Assembly: GCA_030605095.1 (NCBI GenBank)
Contig: JAUWBJ010000004.1
Coordinates: forward strand, 1-40,028
Source: Candidatus Omnitrophota bacterium
Lineage (GTDB): Bacteria > Omnitrophota > Gorgyraeia > JABMRN01 > RBG-13-46-9
Direction of reading: 5' to 3'
DNA: 40,028 nucleotides
Of this stretch, positions 1 through 14,100 are shown one piece after another. Numbering within the stretch: the stretch's first letter is position 1; every line of letters begins with the position of its first letter. The notes beneath the pieces are model-generated. The model did no database searches, was not told the DNA's origin, and worked only from the letters and a program-made list of their open reading frames with translations. Both the position numbers and the translations under genes were made by a program.

Positions 1-2180
1 CAGAAGCTCAAGTCGCTTGAAGACAGAGATATCCTGCCGAAACTGGCAGAAGTAAGAAAAACAGAAAATGCTTTAGAAAAAGCTCATGAATACGAAAAGA
101 CCGGTGATTTGAGGAGGGCGCTAAGAAAAATCAACAAAGCCTTAGGGAAAAAGCCCAAGGACACTACCGAACTTCTTGCGGCAAAAAAAAGAATTGCGCG
201 AATTATCAAAAGGAATAGGATGGTTTCGCACGCTGAAAAATTATTCGATACTGATGACCTCGAAGCCGCTGAAAATGCACTCAAAGAACTTGAAGTTCAC
301 TTCTGTGGGCCGAATATAGAGGTAACAGAAGAGGTAATGCAAAAGAAGACAGGAAGCGATAAAGAAGGATTTAAAGCTTGGCAACAACTCAAAGTGTCGA
401 TTAATAATTTGAGGCAGCAGGCTGAAAAACGGAAAGAACAACTTAATAAGGCAGAACTATTGCTAGAAAAAGAAGACTTTGCCGGTGCAGCCGCCAAGGT
501 GGATGAAGCGACAAAATATGGCGGACCTTCAACAGATACGAATAGCCTACTTAAGCGCATAGAAGATACCGAAAGGCAGAAAGACAACATTGCCATAATT
601 GATACTTCCTTGGATGAAATTAAGGCCGATTTAAACGAGAACAAAATAGATATAGAAGACTTAGGAGATTATACCTCAAGGCTTGAAGGCCAAATGAAGA
701 AAATACAAAAGATAGACTGGAAAAATTACAAGCAGAAACTTGAGAAAAAATCCGGCCAAATACAGCGTTCTATAACTTCAAAAAGAAAATCAATCAGCAA
801 GATAAACCAAGGAAGAAAATCCCGCATTATACAGCGATTAGGCGAGTTGGGAAATGAACTTAAAACTCTTGAAGCACCCAAGGATATCGTAGCGCTTAAA
901 AAGAAGGTTGCAACACAGAAGAATGCAGTAAAAAATGTTCTATCTAGAAATATAAGGAAAGAACTTACTCTGTCGTGCGAGGTCTTAAAGGTAAAAATCG
1001 AATCCAAGGCAAACCAGGCAGTGGAGAAAAGGATAAAGGAGATTCCCGAAAGTCTGCACGCCGTTGACGAAGAAATTCCCGAAGCTCAAACCCTCGAAGA
1101 AACAAGGGCATTGAGAGAAAGGCTAAATGCGGTTAATAGAGGCATTAACCAGGTTTTACAGGAAGAAGAAAAGGAAAGGTTATTGGGTTTATATCAAGAA
1201 GTTTCGGGTAGGCTTAGCGAAAAGCACGAAGATTTAAAGAAGAAGGTAGGCAATGAAACGCGAAAAATAGAAACTGCTTTACGAACGTTAGACGGACAAT
1301 TTATGCCGAAATATGCAGATCTATCAAGGGAGGAATTAGAAGAACTAAAGAAAGAGATTGATGAGGTTCCTTCAACTGAAGCTCAGGAAAGGCTTAGAAA
1401 GAGCGTAGCTGAAGTTAGAGAATCTATAGATAATAAACTAGAATTGTACAAAAAGACTATAAGAGAGAAAAAAATAATTGATGAAATGAAAAGAACGATA
1501 CAAATACACATAAATGCAGTCAAGGGTTGGTACATCACCGAGCGCAATGGTATGTTAAACACAGGTGTAACGCCTGAGCAAGTGGCCAAAGGGGGATACG
1601 AACTCTTGAATAGATTAGACCGAACAGTACCTGTTTCAGCAGAATTTTATGATAAGTACGAAAAGGAATTGAATGCAGCTGTAGCAGCGAAGAATAAAGC
1701 GCTGGAAGAAGCTAAAAAAGAAAGAGAAACTTCCCGGCCAGTCGAAGAAAGACAGGTAAGGCAGGAGGCAGAGGAAGGGGCCTTAACATACCTCGCAAAT
1801 CTTGAGGAAAAAATAGACCAAGCAGCTTCTCCTTCTGAACTAAGAAAATTACAACAGGCCATAGAACATATACCCGAAGATATTTGGCAGTGTCTAAGCA
1901 GTGAGCAACGGATGGACATTAAAGAAGAGCAAGCGAGGATGAATAGCGATATCGACACCATATTGGCAGAGAAAAAAGAGGCCGCAGCTTCGGTTCTTGC
2001 GGGATTGCCCAAGAAGTATAAGAAGCTAAATGCCGCCGTGAGGAAGTTGATAAATGCAACGATGAGGGGTGATGAAAAAGCAGCAGAGGAGGCTCATGCA
2101 AAAATAGCCGAGGAGTACGCCAAGGTAGTGGAAGACATGGATCCTGATGATAAGCAGAAATACCAAGATGCTATCAGTTT
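1..2180 (+). other. Coiled-coil N-terminal part of the giant protein
   Basis: About 725 residues dominated by Lys, Glu, Ala, Leu, Arg and Ile with almost no Cys, few aromatics and few prolines. The heptad-like spacing of Leu/Ile looks like long alpha-helical coiled coil. No enzymatic motif was seen. It runs off the left edge and ends just before the first membrane segment, so it could form a stalk or scaffold on one side of the membrane. That role is inferred from composition. Confidence 0.8.
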
Positions 2181-5100
2181 CCAACAAAAGCCACGAGGGA
2201 AAACAGCATTTGTCATAACTCGGTTACTTGTAATCTTGGTTCCGCTAGTTGTGCTCGCAGCACTCGGGATCCATTATTGGCCTCAAATCAGCCCATATAT
2301 TCAAGAAGCTCTGCGACATTATCAAGTATCCATTGGTGCAAGTGGTTTGCATCAGACGGTGCAATATGCCTCAGTCATTCCTAATAACCTGCTTATAAAC
2401 ATAATCGGACTAATAATACTCGGTTTCCACTTCTTCTCAAAATATCTCGAATCCATGGAATTTTTGCTTTCCGAAGAAAATCCAACATTACACACGACCC
2501 CTAGCCCGCATCTGGGGTGGTTACCACTAGGGTCGCCATTTACAGCATTTTTGTCTGGCGTTCCTGCAGGAGGCAGGCAAGATAGGGAAAGTCAACCGGA
2601 TGATGACGCGATTGCGAATGGGGATGAGGTAAGCGGGGAAGAACTAAGCGGGGACGAGCTACTATATGCGGAGATTTATAAACTTACGAGCATTCTCATA
2701 GGCAATCCAGATAAAGCTGAGCGTCAGGAAGCCGGCGAAGAGCTATATCAAATTCGTCAGTCTCAACCCGAACTCGTTGATTCAAAAATCGAATATATGA
2801 TGGAGGAAGCCGGTAAAGTAGGGACCGAAGCCAAGGCAATAGGAAGAAGAATAGAAATCCTGAGGCTTGTTATTAAAGGCGTCTCCCAGCATCGAGTTGA
2901 GATAGATAAAGAGATCGGGAATGGCATGGTTTCGCGGTGGGAAGAAGGCAAAAGAAATATCAGCGCTCCGAACCTCAAAAAATTAGCCGACTACTTTGAT
3001 GTGAAACCGACTCTTATATATAGAGGTAAGACCTTAATAGAGGCGATAAAAGAGACTCGGCCGGATGCCAGAGGCGGAAGAATAAGAATCCTTCGCTACT
3101 CAAAAGGTTTCTTGCAATGGGAGCTCGCCCGAGAACTTGGAGTTACGCGTCAGGCAGTTACAGCCTGGGAAGAAAATCAACCTCTGAAACCGGCAAGCCT
3201 TTTAATATTGGCCAATTACTTTGGAAGAGACGAATCAATCTTTGTCGAGGAGCCGACCCTCATCTACAAAGGAAAGACATTAGTAGATGCTCTTAAAGAT
3301 GCCTCTACTATAGGCGAAAAAATAGTAATCCTTCGTTATTCAAAGGGGCTTAGAATAGAAGGGCTTGCGGATGAGACCGGAATTCCGTTGAAATATCTTT
3401 CCGACTACGAGAGGGGACTCAAACCGCCTGAGCCGGAAGACCTTGCCATACTTGCCGATTATTTCGAACTAGATTTGACACTTCTCGATAAAGCGGCTAG
3501 TCCGGAAGAGATAGTAATTTTATTGATTAATAAGCTTGAAAGGGCGAGGATCGCCACTATGATGGAGAGGATAGTCCGGGCCTTAAACTCTGTCTCGTTG
3601 AAAAAGACATTCATGGCGTATGACATATATTATACCTCGCAAGCTATCCGAGATAAGATAGCCAGATTCATGCCTTTCATTGAGACCGGAAGCTATCCTG
3701 TCGGCATAACAATGAAGAACGGTGTTACGCTGCTTCCTGATAATATGCTGACAAATCCGCATGTTATGAGTCAAGTAGAGGATAAATACGGTGACAATTT
3801 CTGGTCTGACGCACAGGCTACTGTTGATTTCCTCACCGAAAGCGACCCTCTGCCGGAAAAAGCCGATTTAATTATGGTGTTGAGAGGCGAAGACCTTGAA
3901 CTGGCGCGTGAGGCAGCCAGGATGTTTATGGCGGGCAAGGCAAGCAAGATACTTCTTTCGGGAGGTCAAGGGCAGCGTATATCCGAAGACCGGGAGAGCG
4001 AGGCTGAGAGATATAGAGAAGAGATAAAAGCTGTAATAATGGACGAATACGGTAAGGATGAATTCGATGCAGAAATGATTATAAGAAACAATGTCTTAAT
4101 TGTCGAAAGAGAATCTGATAGCCTTATTTACGATATGATACATAGCCTATATACATTAGAAGGGGAAGCATGGTGGATAGATCCTCCCCGCTCCCGATCC
4201 GTTATATTGATGCAGACACCTCTATTACTTAAGAGGTCAGCAGCTACATTTTTGAAGCAGTTCCCAGAAAACGTTACATTGTATAGACATTCATATAAAA
4301 CTATAAATCTTGCCGCTGAATCCGATTTAATTAAGAGGGGCGAGATAATAGCCGAGGCTTGGGATGAGCTGGAGAGATTGGAGAAGTATGGGCCCGGGTC
4401 CAGCGGCACTGGTGATGCCGTCGGGGTGAGAATGCCGGCTCAAGTCCAGGCCTTCAGGGATAATGTTACCCCAATATTGGAGGCCATGAGGACGGCTCTA
4501 TTCTTTCATGAGATGCTTCACGTTGTGTTGAACTCGATTTACTCTGAGAGTCCGGAGGATAATGCTGTATTAACCGCTGTGGCTGGATTGGGCAGCGGAT
4601 TTGACTGGTCAAGGCTACGCTCTGAACTCGGAGTAATGGGATGGCAGAGAGGTGAAGAAAGTCTAACCGAATATAGAGTGAGATTGTTGAATGAGGCGCT
4701 CGCAAAGATTCTGGAACTCGAATACTTATCGAGACGCGACTGGCCGACCGGGGATTTCAGCGCAAAACTTCAGTCCCTTTACAACTTACTCGGCCTTACC
4801 GACGATGATTCACGCGACTTCTGGATGAAGAGGCAACCAACGGACACCGCTCTCACCGGACTCCAGCAGGCCATACATGATACCTTCATGTCCCATGATT
4901 TGCTAAACCCCCATCGCCTCGCCGCGATTGCGAATGGGGATGAGTTAAGCAATGAGGATGAGCAGCTAAGCAAGGATATTTATATTCTTTCAGACACACT
5001 CATAAATTCTTCAGATAAAGCCGAGCGTCGGAAAGACGGCGAACGGCTATACCAGATATGCAAATCTCCGGAGGTTAATCCATTCTCATTAATCAAATAC

Positions 5101-8100
5101 ATGATGGGCAAAGCTGAGACGATAGGAAGAAGGGTGGAATGCCTGAGATTTATCAATAACCTCACACCGGAGGAGCCTGAGAGTGCCAGTGGGGTTAGCG
5201 CAGACGTGATTGAGAAATTGGAAAACGACGGTTATGTTATCTATCCTCCGGGAGCCCTCTTTAAATTAGCTGAATATTACAAAATAGACCCGATCCTTAT
5301 CTATAAAGGTAAGACTTTGATGAATGCCATAAAAGATACTGCTCGGGATGATATAGGTGCGAGGATAAGGATTCTCTGCCATTCAAAAGGTAAAACGCAA
5401 GAAGAACTGGAGGATATTCTTGGTGTTAACCGAGGCTTCGTTGCACAGTGGCAAAATAACGTCGTAAGACCTAGCCTGCAATATCTTGCAAAAATGAGCG
5501 AATATTTTGATAAAGAAGTTATAATTATATACAAAGGGAATACACTAACAGAGGCCCTTAAAAGCGCCGCTACTGACGGCGAGAAGATAGATATTCTTCG
5601 CCACTCAAAGCTCCTTACGCAGATAGAGCTCGCGTCTGGTATCGCGGTTAGGGGGATTTCAGAATCTACTATCTCAGGGTGGGAAAATAATATTATCCCG
5701 CTCAACGTAGAAGATTTCCTCATTGTTGCCGATTATTTTGATGTAGATATTACGCTTCTTTGCGGAATGGAGACGCGTGAAGCCATAAAAGCGGCGCTTA
5801 CTGTAATTGCCATCCCAGAGGTAGATTACCGCAGAAAAGATAAAATAGCCACAATTTTACATAAAATCGGCATAAGTTCCAAAACAGGCAGGCCCTTGGA
5901 AGACGGTATCTTTGCAATTTCACAGGACGAGATGGATAATATTACAAGACATGTAGACCCGGCTGAAAGAATAGGCTTACATGAATATACATTAGGAGGA
6001 GGCCTTGTCCTTCATACCCAGGATGCGAGTGAAAAGGAGGTAAGGGAAGGTTTAGCGCACGCCTGCAACAGGACTATATTTACGGAGGACTGGGATGAAG
6101 ATACTCAGAAATTCAACGGCGATACGGCAGCCTTTTTAGATAGCACTATATGTATATCGGATTATGACTTTTACGAAGAACTAAAGGTTTTATTCAACAT
6201 TCCTGTAGCGTGCGTGGAAGCCAATACCAACGTAGAAAAGCAATATGCCTATATCTTAGATGAAGCATTAGCCAAACTCACCGTCTATGAATATCTTAAG
6301 AAAGAAAACACCCCTCTTACTCGTAGAGAAGGCGACAATCTCACCCAGCTTATAAAAATATTCGACCTTGAATATGACGAATCCACCTATAGATATACTT
6401 CAAAGACTCTCGAGGGCTTCAACTCCTTACGACAGCGAATCTTCGACGCCCATGAACTGCACGTCAAGCCCATCCTCGCCGCGATTGCGAATGGGGATGA
6501 CTTAAGTGATGAGGATGAGCAGCTAATTTATATTCTTTCAGACATACTCATAAATTCTCCAGATAGAGCTGAGCGTCGGAAAGCCGGCGAACGGCTATAC
6601 CAGATATGCCAATCTCGTACTGAAATTCTTGACTCTTTGATTAATGACCTGATGGACAAAGTTGCTGGTGTAGGAAGAAAAATAGAAATTCTGCAATACC
6701 TTAATAACGTTACACAAGTGGCGCTTGCGGATGATATTGGGGTTACAGTATCGGTCATTGAGGACTGGGAAGAGGAGTTTGAAATACCTGCACAGGAGGA
6801 TATCGATAAGATAGCCGATTGCTTTGACATGGAGCTTGTATCCCTTAATCCCGACGATGACAGCATAACCCCTGACTCTCAAGGAAAAGACAAAGGGCCA
6901 ATAATTAAATCTATCTTAATCGCCATCCTTTCCTTCTTATCATTATCAGTGCTTCTTGCTATGAAGCCTCAAGGTGAAATAGGCTGGGCTCTACCAGTAA
7001 CCCTAATACTCCTTACTATACTCCTTACTGCGGTAATTTATGGAGTGATTTCTGCGATTGGAAGAATTGTTAAGAGAAAGCAGATGATGTATCTATTCAC
7101 AATGCCTGAGACTTCTAAATTTAGACCGGGTGAACAAATACTTTTTGCTAGTTGTGATACCTACGTTGACAGATTAGACGAAGATAAAATCGGTACATTC
7201 CTTGAAAAGATAGCAAGGACTATAGAAAAAGCTGCTAAAGTTTATGAAAAGAGAACCGGAAAAAAGGCTCTTGTCGCTGCGCTTTCCTATGCGACGACTA
7301 AACAAGGAGCCAGGTTATCACGCGACCCATTTGTACGGTATATGGAGAAAGCAGTTGAAATTGTAAGGGAGAGGAGCCCGAGGATAAATGTTTTAGGAGT
7401 TACTCAATTTGATGCCGCTATACGTAGGAAAGTATTTTTGGATAAGACAAAATCAAATTTTGCTCCCAAAGGTTTTCCGGTCAATGTATTTGTATTTCCT
7501 AATTCACAGTCTTTTGAGATTGCAAAAGATGTGATGGATTTCTTTAGGTCCAACCCTACAATTGGGGAAAAGTCAGAGTTACCCGGCAAGTATTTAGAGG
7601 AATTAGAAAGAATTGCCGAATCCAAGCAGGCGCGCATTGTTATTCCCGAGTCAACAAATCCGCTGGTGTTAGCGGCTGTGGCAAGATTTTTGAAAAAAGA
7701 ATTAGGCGAGGTTGTGCTTTTAGGGAAAAGGTCCGAGATAATATCGGTTGCATCGGAAAAAGGAATAAATATACGAGAAGCCGAAATTATAGACCCTGAA
7801 GAAGATCCTGAAGAACTTAATGAAATTGTAAAGTATTATTGTGAGAGACAAGCTCTCGGCGAGAGGACTAAAAAGGCTAAAGAGGTTGCAAGGAGAATTT
7901 TGAAACGTAAGGTAGTTCGTTACGGAGCAGGGATGGTGGCTTTAGGCAAGGCCGATTGCATGGTTGCAGGAAGTGTGTATGATTCCGCTGATGTTATCAC
8001 GGCTATCAAGATGCTTGTGGGGATGGATGAAGATGTTGAAACTCTATCAGGTGGCTTTTTGATGTGTTCGCAATCTAAAGATGTGGGTACTGACGGAAAG

Positions 8101-11100
8101 TTAATCCTTTCTGACATTGCTTTTACAGAATGTCCGAAAGACGCCAAGGAACTTTCCGATATTGCGGTGAATACAGCTCAGGATGTAGCAACTTATATCG
8201 GCCCTAACGTTAAACTGGCGTTTGTCTCCGGTAAGAATGTGGAAAGTAGCAAAATAAGGGAAGCAATTGAAATCACAAGAGAGGCGATAGGTAATAAATT
8301 TGATATAGATGGTTCAATTACCATAGATGGCCCAATAGGATTAGATGAAGCGCTGAAAGGTGGATATAATGCGATAATATTTCCCGACCTGAATGCAGCA
8401 AATAGTGCCTACAAGATGCTACAGGGGATATGCAAGTTTGATGGCTTGGGCATAATTTCCGGTGAGTGTTCTAAACCTGTGTTTGATATGTCGCGTGGAG
8501 CCGACATTAATGAGATTTATAGCTCGATGGTCCTGGCATGTTGTGGGGTAAAAGCCAAAAGCCCAGATGATGTTCAGACTTTAATCAACACCATCGAATC
8601 CGAAAGCGGCATCACAACCAAGTCGCAGAAGCGCATACAGGCGGCCGCCCAGACACTCAATAACCTCCCGCAGTCTGCAAACTTCCTGGAATATGGTGTG
8701 CATCTTGTTCCTCAGTCTGTGTTGGATAAGATTGCGGATGTGCTTCCGTCAATTGAAGTGGATCCGGATAATCCGGCGAGAGGCCTTGCCATGAAAAGCG
8801 GCATTATTCTAATCAGCAAATTTGAAGAGCCAATAACACCGGCAGAGAAGGAATATCTCCGGATGAGGTACGGCACTGACTGGATTAGTGCAGATGAGCC
8901 TACGAAGAAAGCCTGGCGGCAGGATATGCGCCAGTCCGTCTTCATCCATGAAATCGACCACCAGATATTTGATACAATCCTCAAGAATAATCCAGAATTA
9001 ATAAAGAATGCCCTCCTTACGCAAGTGGTAACCCATGTGAAGGGTACATCCTTGTTAGGCGTTACGGATAAGAATGAGCTGATAGCTCTCCTCAAAGACT
9101 CCGAAGAGCTAAAGAGTCTCAATAAAGAGTTAGCCAGATTCGACCAGTTAATGTTCCTCCGCGACCTCCTTGATGTTAATGGCAAGATTGCCTTTGATGC
9201 AAGCGCCAAGCCAGGCGATGAATGGCTCAAACTCAAAATTGTATTGGGTATTAGAGAGATTACACGGACCATCATAAGAGGAGACAAGTCAAAAGAAATC
9301 ACCGGCCTCTTCTCATCGAATAACAGTATCTTTGCCCTCATGGATGAAATCGACAGAATCTCTTTTGAGAATGGCCTCATGTCCCCTGGCCTCCTGCATG
9401 CGATTGCGGATGGGGAGATCAACGTAGCACTTATAGTAGATAACTACATCAGTTCAAATCCTGAGATGGCAGATTTAAGAAGTGCGCTCGTTGAAATTTT
9501 GGAAATCTGCAGGGACATCGACGTTTTAATACAAGTTAGGGACATGCTAAAAGAAAATCTCATTACAAAGAATGATGTTAGGCATAGGTTAATTTTAATA
9601 TCACATTCTGAGGATTATAAACCCGATGAGACGTTCGAAGCTATTCACAGGATGTTATCAGAAGGATTAATTACAACAGAAGATATCGAAACTAAATTAG
9701 CTCCTTTGGCAGAAAGAGCCGAACATTCTGCATTCTTAGCCTTTCAAACTCTTTACCATATGCTCAAAAGGGCCAAAGAGGAGGGCGTAGACAAAGAGAC
9801 TGCATTCGAACGTTTGCAAGCAGTTGCTGACGAAGTCGGTGACGACGCAGGCTATGTGTTCCATCAAATATGGGATAACTGGATGAAGTATTGGAGTGAG
9901 CGAAGGCAAGCTTATGCCATGACATTTGATGATATCCCTACTTATATACTTCCGGTCGCACAAAAATGCAAGGATTGGACGGCCTTTTATCTCAGTGTCC
10001 AGGAATATGTAATTAATAAAGAAGAATTGTTAAAAGTTTTGTCACTTCCGCTGACAGGCAGAAAAGCTGCTAAAGCATATGAACTTAAGGAGGAATTAAC
10101 GCGAGATTATCGTGAGCCCGCAATTTTTACAGAGGCTGAATTCGATGAATATATCATACCTATTATACAGAAATCAGGACTGCCTATAAGAGACCCTGTC
10201 AGGTATGTTAAGAATATGTTAAAGGATGGGTATATTACAAAACCTCAAATCCTTACTCATCTTGTTCCAATAGCAAATAATGCGCTGAATAGTACCGGGA
10301 AAACCTTTGGAAATATATATGCAATGTTAAATACAGGGTTACTTACGGCGGACCAGATAAAGACATTGATAATACCTACGTCTGAGAATGCCAAGAGAAG
10401 AACCGGCATTGTATTGAAACAAGCATATGAGCTTCTGTCGGGAGAGGAAGAAAGCACTCTGCCCCTAAGTTACATAATGACAGTATCGGATATACCAGTA
10501 TTAGGAAACCTGCAAACATCCGATGGATTGCGACAGGAACTAGATAAGTTTAAATCGAATATGTTGGGAAGTGGGGCCACCAAAGAGGCAGTTGTAAGCT
10601 ACCTCCATGACCTTCTTTCCTTAGATTGCAATAAAGAGAATATAACACAATATTTCTTTATACTGAGGTCCCGGATTGGCAAAATTAACGCAGACCTATT
10701 TGTTGCACGATACGAGCCCCTTCGGAATAAATTGGGCGATGATATATCTTGGCTTATACCGGCATTTGCTGACCTCTTTGGAGTTGATACGGCTAGGGGA
10801 AATACACGGTTCATATCAAACACAGAATTCAATAGAATCCTTGATAAAATCGAGACTGGGTTAGAAGATATCAAGCAATTAGTAGAAGTAAGTGTGTCCA
10901 AAGAACCAATATTATATAATCTTCTGCTCGCAAAACTACTTATGTACGGCAATATAAAGGAACTTGTATATAGAGATGAATCTCCATATAGAGCAACATT
11001 AGCGTTAAAGAATTTGAATGTGGATGCTTTTGTGAACATCAATGACTGGCACAATGTAAGGGATGCTCTCCATAATATACGCACTAAGGCTAGCAGTACC

Positions 11101-14100
11101 AGATGGTCTGCATTTGGTGCGAGGATAAGGGATAAAATCGGATATTACGTAAGCGATATCCTGGCCGACGATACTCTTGTCGAGATATATGCAGATGAAA
11201 TAGCTCAGGTGCTGGGCGATATCTTTGGTAGAAACGGAGGATTCGAGGAAGAATTTAAGAATGTCTACTATATGAAGGGAGAGGGTATAGAATATAAGCT
11301 ACTTTCGCGAAATGCGGACGAGCTTAAACTCGGAAACAGGACAGGAGACTGCACGGCAACCAATAGGCAAAATTTCTGGTCATTGCCGACATGGATGTCT
11401 CACCTTGGCTATCAGATACTTCAAGTATATAAAGACGGCAGGTTTGTTGAAAAGATGCATCTAATCATAACGGATAGCGTAGGCGTCCCGGGTATTACAA
11501 TAGACGCACATGAAGCGGTGCCGCAGACAGTCGAATCCGGTGGACGCCATGTATCCGGTGATCCAAAATTGATACGAACCCGCGAGGAGATATTCCAGGC
11601 CGGTATGTTAATGGTAAAAAAGATTGCATCACGTTTAGGAATACCAAAAGATGAGATCTACGCAAACGGAATTAGTGGAAGAAAATGGATAAAGAAGTTT
11701 TATGAGGAAGATTTTACTACAACGACTCATCTGCAGCACTTTAGGTTCTTGGACGGTGTTGCTCCTTCAAAGTATTTCTTTGATAAGGAATTCCATCTAC
11801 CATTTCAGGATCCAAAGATTTATATTCAAACCTTCGGCACAGGACAACTTTCCCCGGAGGTGCGAGAAGCGGTATCAAGAATAGAAGAGCAGTTGAACGC
11901 ATATATAGAGCGCCATCCTGAAAGCGAATTAGCCATTGCTGTTAAAGAAGGAGATAGGGCACGTGCTTCGCAGCTTATAGCTGAGGATGAGAATTTTGCC
12001 AAAGAGATTTCAGAGTTTACAAATGTTCTGGATGAGCAATCTCCTCCCATGACTATACAGGATGTCTACTCCTTGCTTTATTCGCCAACATTACGTGAGG
12101 GAAATGCGAATGCGTTTGTTATTGATGACGGTAGCCTTGAGGGCTATGAATCAAAATTGATAGAAAAGGCCTCAAGCGCTTCTTGCCACATAGATACGCG
12201 GCTGGCAGCTATTAGTGTGCTGGGGATGTTTTTTGATAGTGCGAATGCGCTGGGGGCGTTGAAGGAGTTGGTGGGAGGAGATACCGGATATCCACGAGAC
12301 AGTGATGAAGACAAACGTATTCGAGCAGTTGCGAAACATCCCCCGGCTGAAACTGACGACGACACAGCTTCTGCCTCATGGACGTGCGATCCAGAGGCCG
12401 AGGGAACCCTGCCACCAGGCATAAATAAGGATGGGAGAGTCGTCCGAGAACAGGAAATCCTCCAAAAAGCAGATGCCGAAGACGGCTTCACCATACACAA
12501 GATTACAGGTGTGAATAAGGAATACACCATCCGCATCGCGGACTCAATCCTGTCGGATGGCCATTTCCGGGCAATCTTACAGCGTGCACTAGCCCAGGCT
12601 GAGAAGGAAGGCCTCGACAACCGCATCCCCCTTACCTTCATAGATGCAGACTTTATTGTAGACTCTGACGGCAATGCCCACCTCGCAGGCGACTGTAAGA
12701 TGAACAGCATCGTCGCCCTCAAGAAACGCTACAGAGCCATCCTCCAAGCCGTAGAAGACCAAATCCCAGGCGCCAGCGACATCCTCCTCCAGGTCCTAAT
12801 CGAGCATGAACTTAGGCATGAAAACCCCAACATCACAGATAATGAGACGCAATTGACTCAAATAGACATCGCCCGCCTCCGTGCTTTACTCGGCGAAGAT
12901 AATCAAGTAATTGTTAATGTTGCGCGTGTTTTTGATGAAATGGAGATTATATCTGACAACTTTGTTGATATGCTCTTGCAATCTGTTGTACGTTCGATCT
13001 ATGATGAAATTAAAGAAGAAACAAGAGAGGATATTACTTTGAGTCAAGTTTTAACGGAAGGCGATGTTTATTGTCTCAGAAATGAGATTGGAAATGTTAG
13101 CGATATTAAGAATAAGCTGCGCGATGAGATAGGTCAATTTCTTTTTGGAGCAAAAGAAAATGAGGCCATTCCGTCTCCGGAGGAAGAAAAGGTTGTTGAA
13201 AATGCACTGTCTTTAGTCAAAGAAAAGATCGAGTCTATGGGTTATTCGTATTCGCAGCCCAGGATTATGTACGTTAAGCCCGGTGTGTTTCCAGACATAG
13301 CCTATTTCTTTAGATCTTATAATACAGTGGTTCTTCAAGTTGGTCAAGACAGTAGGAATTTGGAAGGTGATGTCATACATGAAGTCCTTCACGGAAATCA
13401 GCGTGGATTTGCACCAAGAGTTCTCTCTGATGGAATGACAACTTACATTCAAGCGATGATTCTGATGGAACGCGACGGAATTCGAGATTTCTCATTAGAA
13501 GCTTTTGGCGAAAATCTTATGAGAATTCTGGATGGATTTGATGATTCAGAGATAGGACCGTTTAGTTATCCCTATGAAGTTTTAACAATAGCAGTAGCCG
13601 TGGATTCTCTTGGACTTAAACCATTGGCAGATGCCTATTTCAACGGCGATTACACGGGTATTGAGGGGAGCATGCATAAAGAGAAATGGCAGGAATTAAT
13701 TGATTTGGCTAACGATTTTGAAGGCAAAGAATATGAAGAACTAGACCCGTATTTAGACAGTGTCTTGGAAATTTTCGGTCGAAACGCCATAGAAGCACTC
13801 GGGCAACTCGGCACGCCGGAGGCAGCTCGGGTGCTAACTCGTTTTGTTAAAAGTGCAAGCGACAGAACATCTGAAGTTGTGCAAGCTGCTATTCAAGCTT
13901 TGCATACCGGAGAGTATGTCGATAAGATGGACACGCGCAGTGAATTTGATGAAAACGGCAGAATCTCGCAGGTAATCGACAGACACAGCCGCGTAATCGA
14001 GAAATATGAGTATGAGGGCGACACGGACGAGATTAAAAAGGTGACGCTCATGAATGTGAAGACGGGCAAGACGGTGGAGCTAGTAGTGAGCGACCCCGAT

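Noticed and set aside
109-111. TTG at 109 as the start of the giant gene
   Set aside because: It is only the first alternative start codon after the window edge. The frame is open from base 1 with the same coiled-coil composition and no ribosome site precedes 109.
2560-2580. Palindrome-derived PAGGRQ stretch in the giant gene
   Set aside because: It resembles the GCAGGCA-type repeat after cstA but is too short and imperfect to call a copy.
8712-9422. Long antisense frame (236 codons) opposite the giant gene
   Set aside because: It is Ser/Leu/Arg-rich shadow sequence opposite a well-supported domain with a regular codon pattern, and has no ribosome site. The same holds for the other antisense frames.
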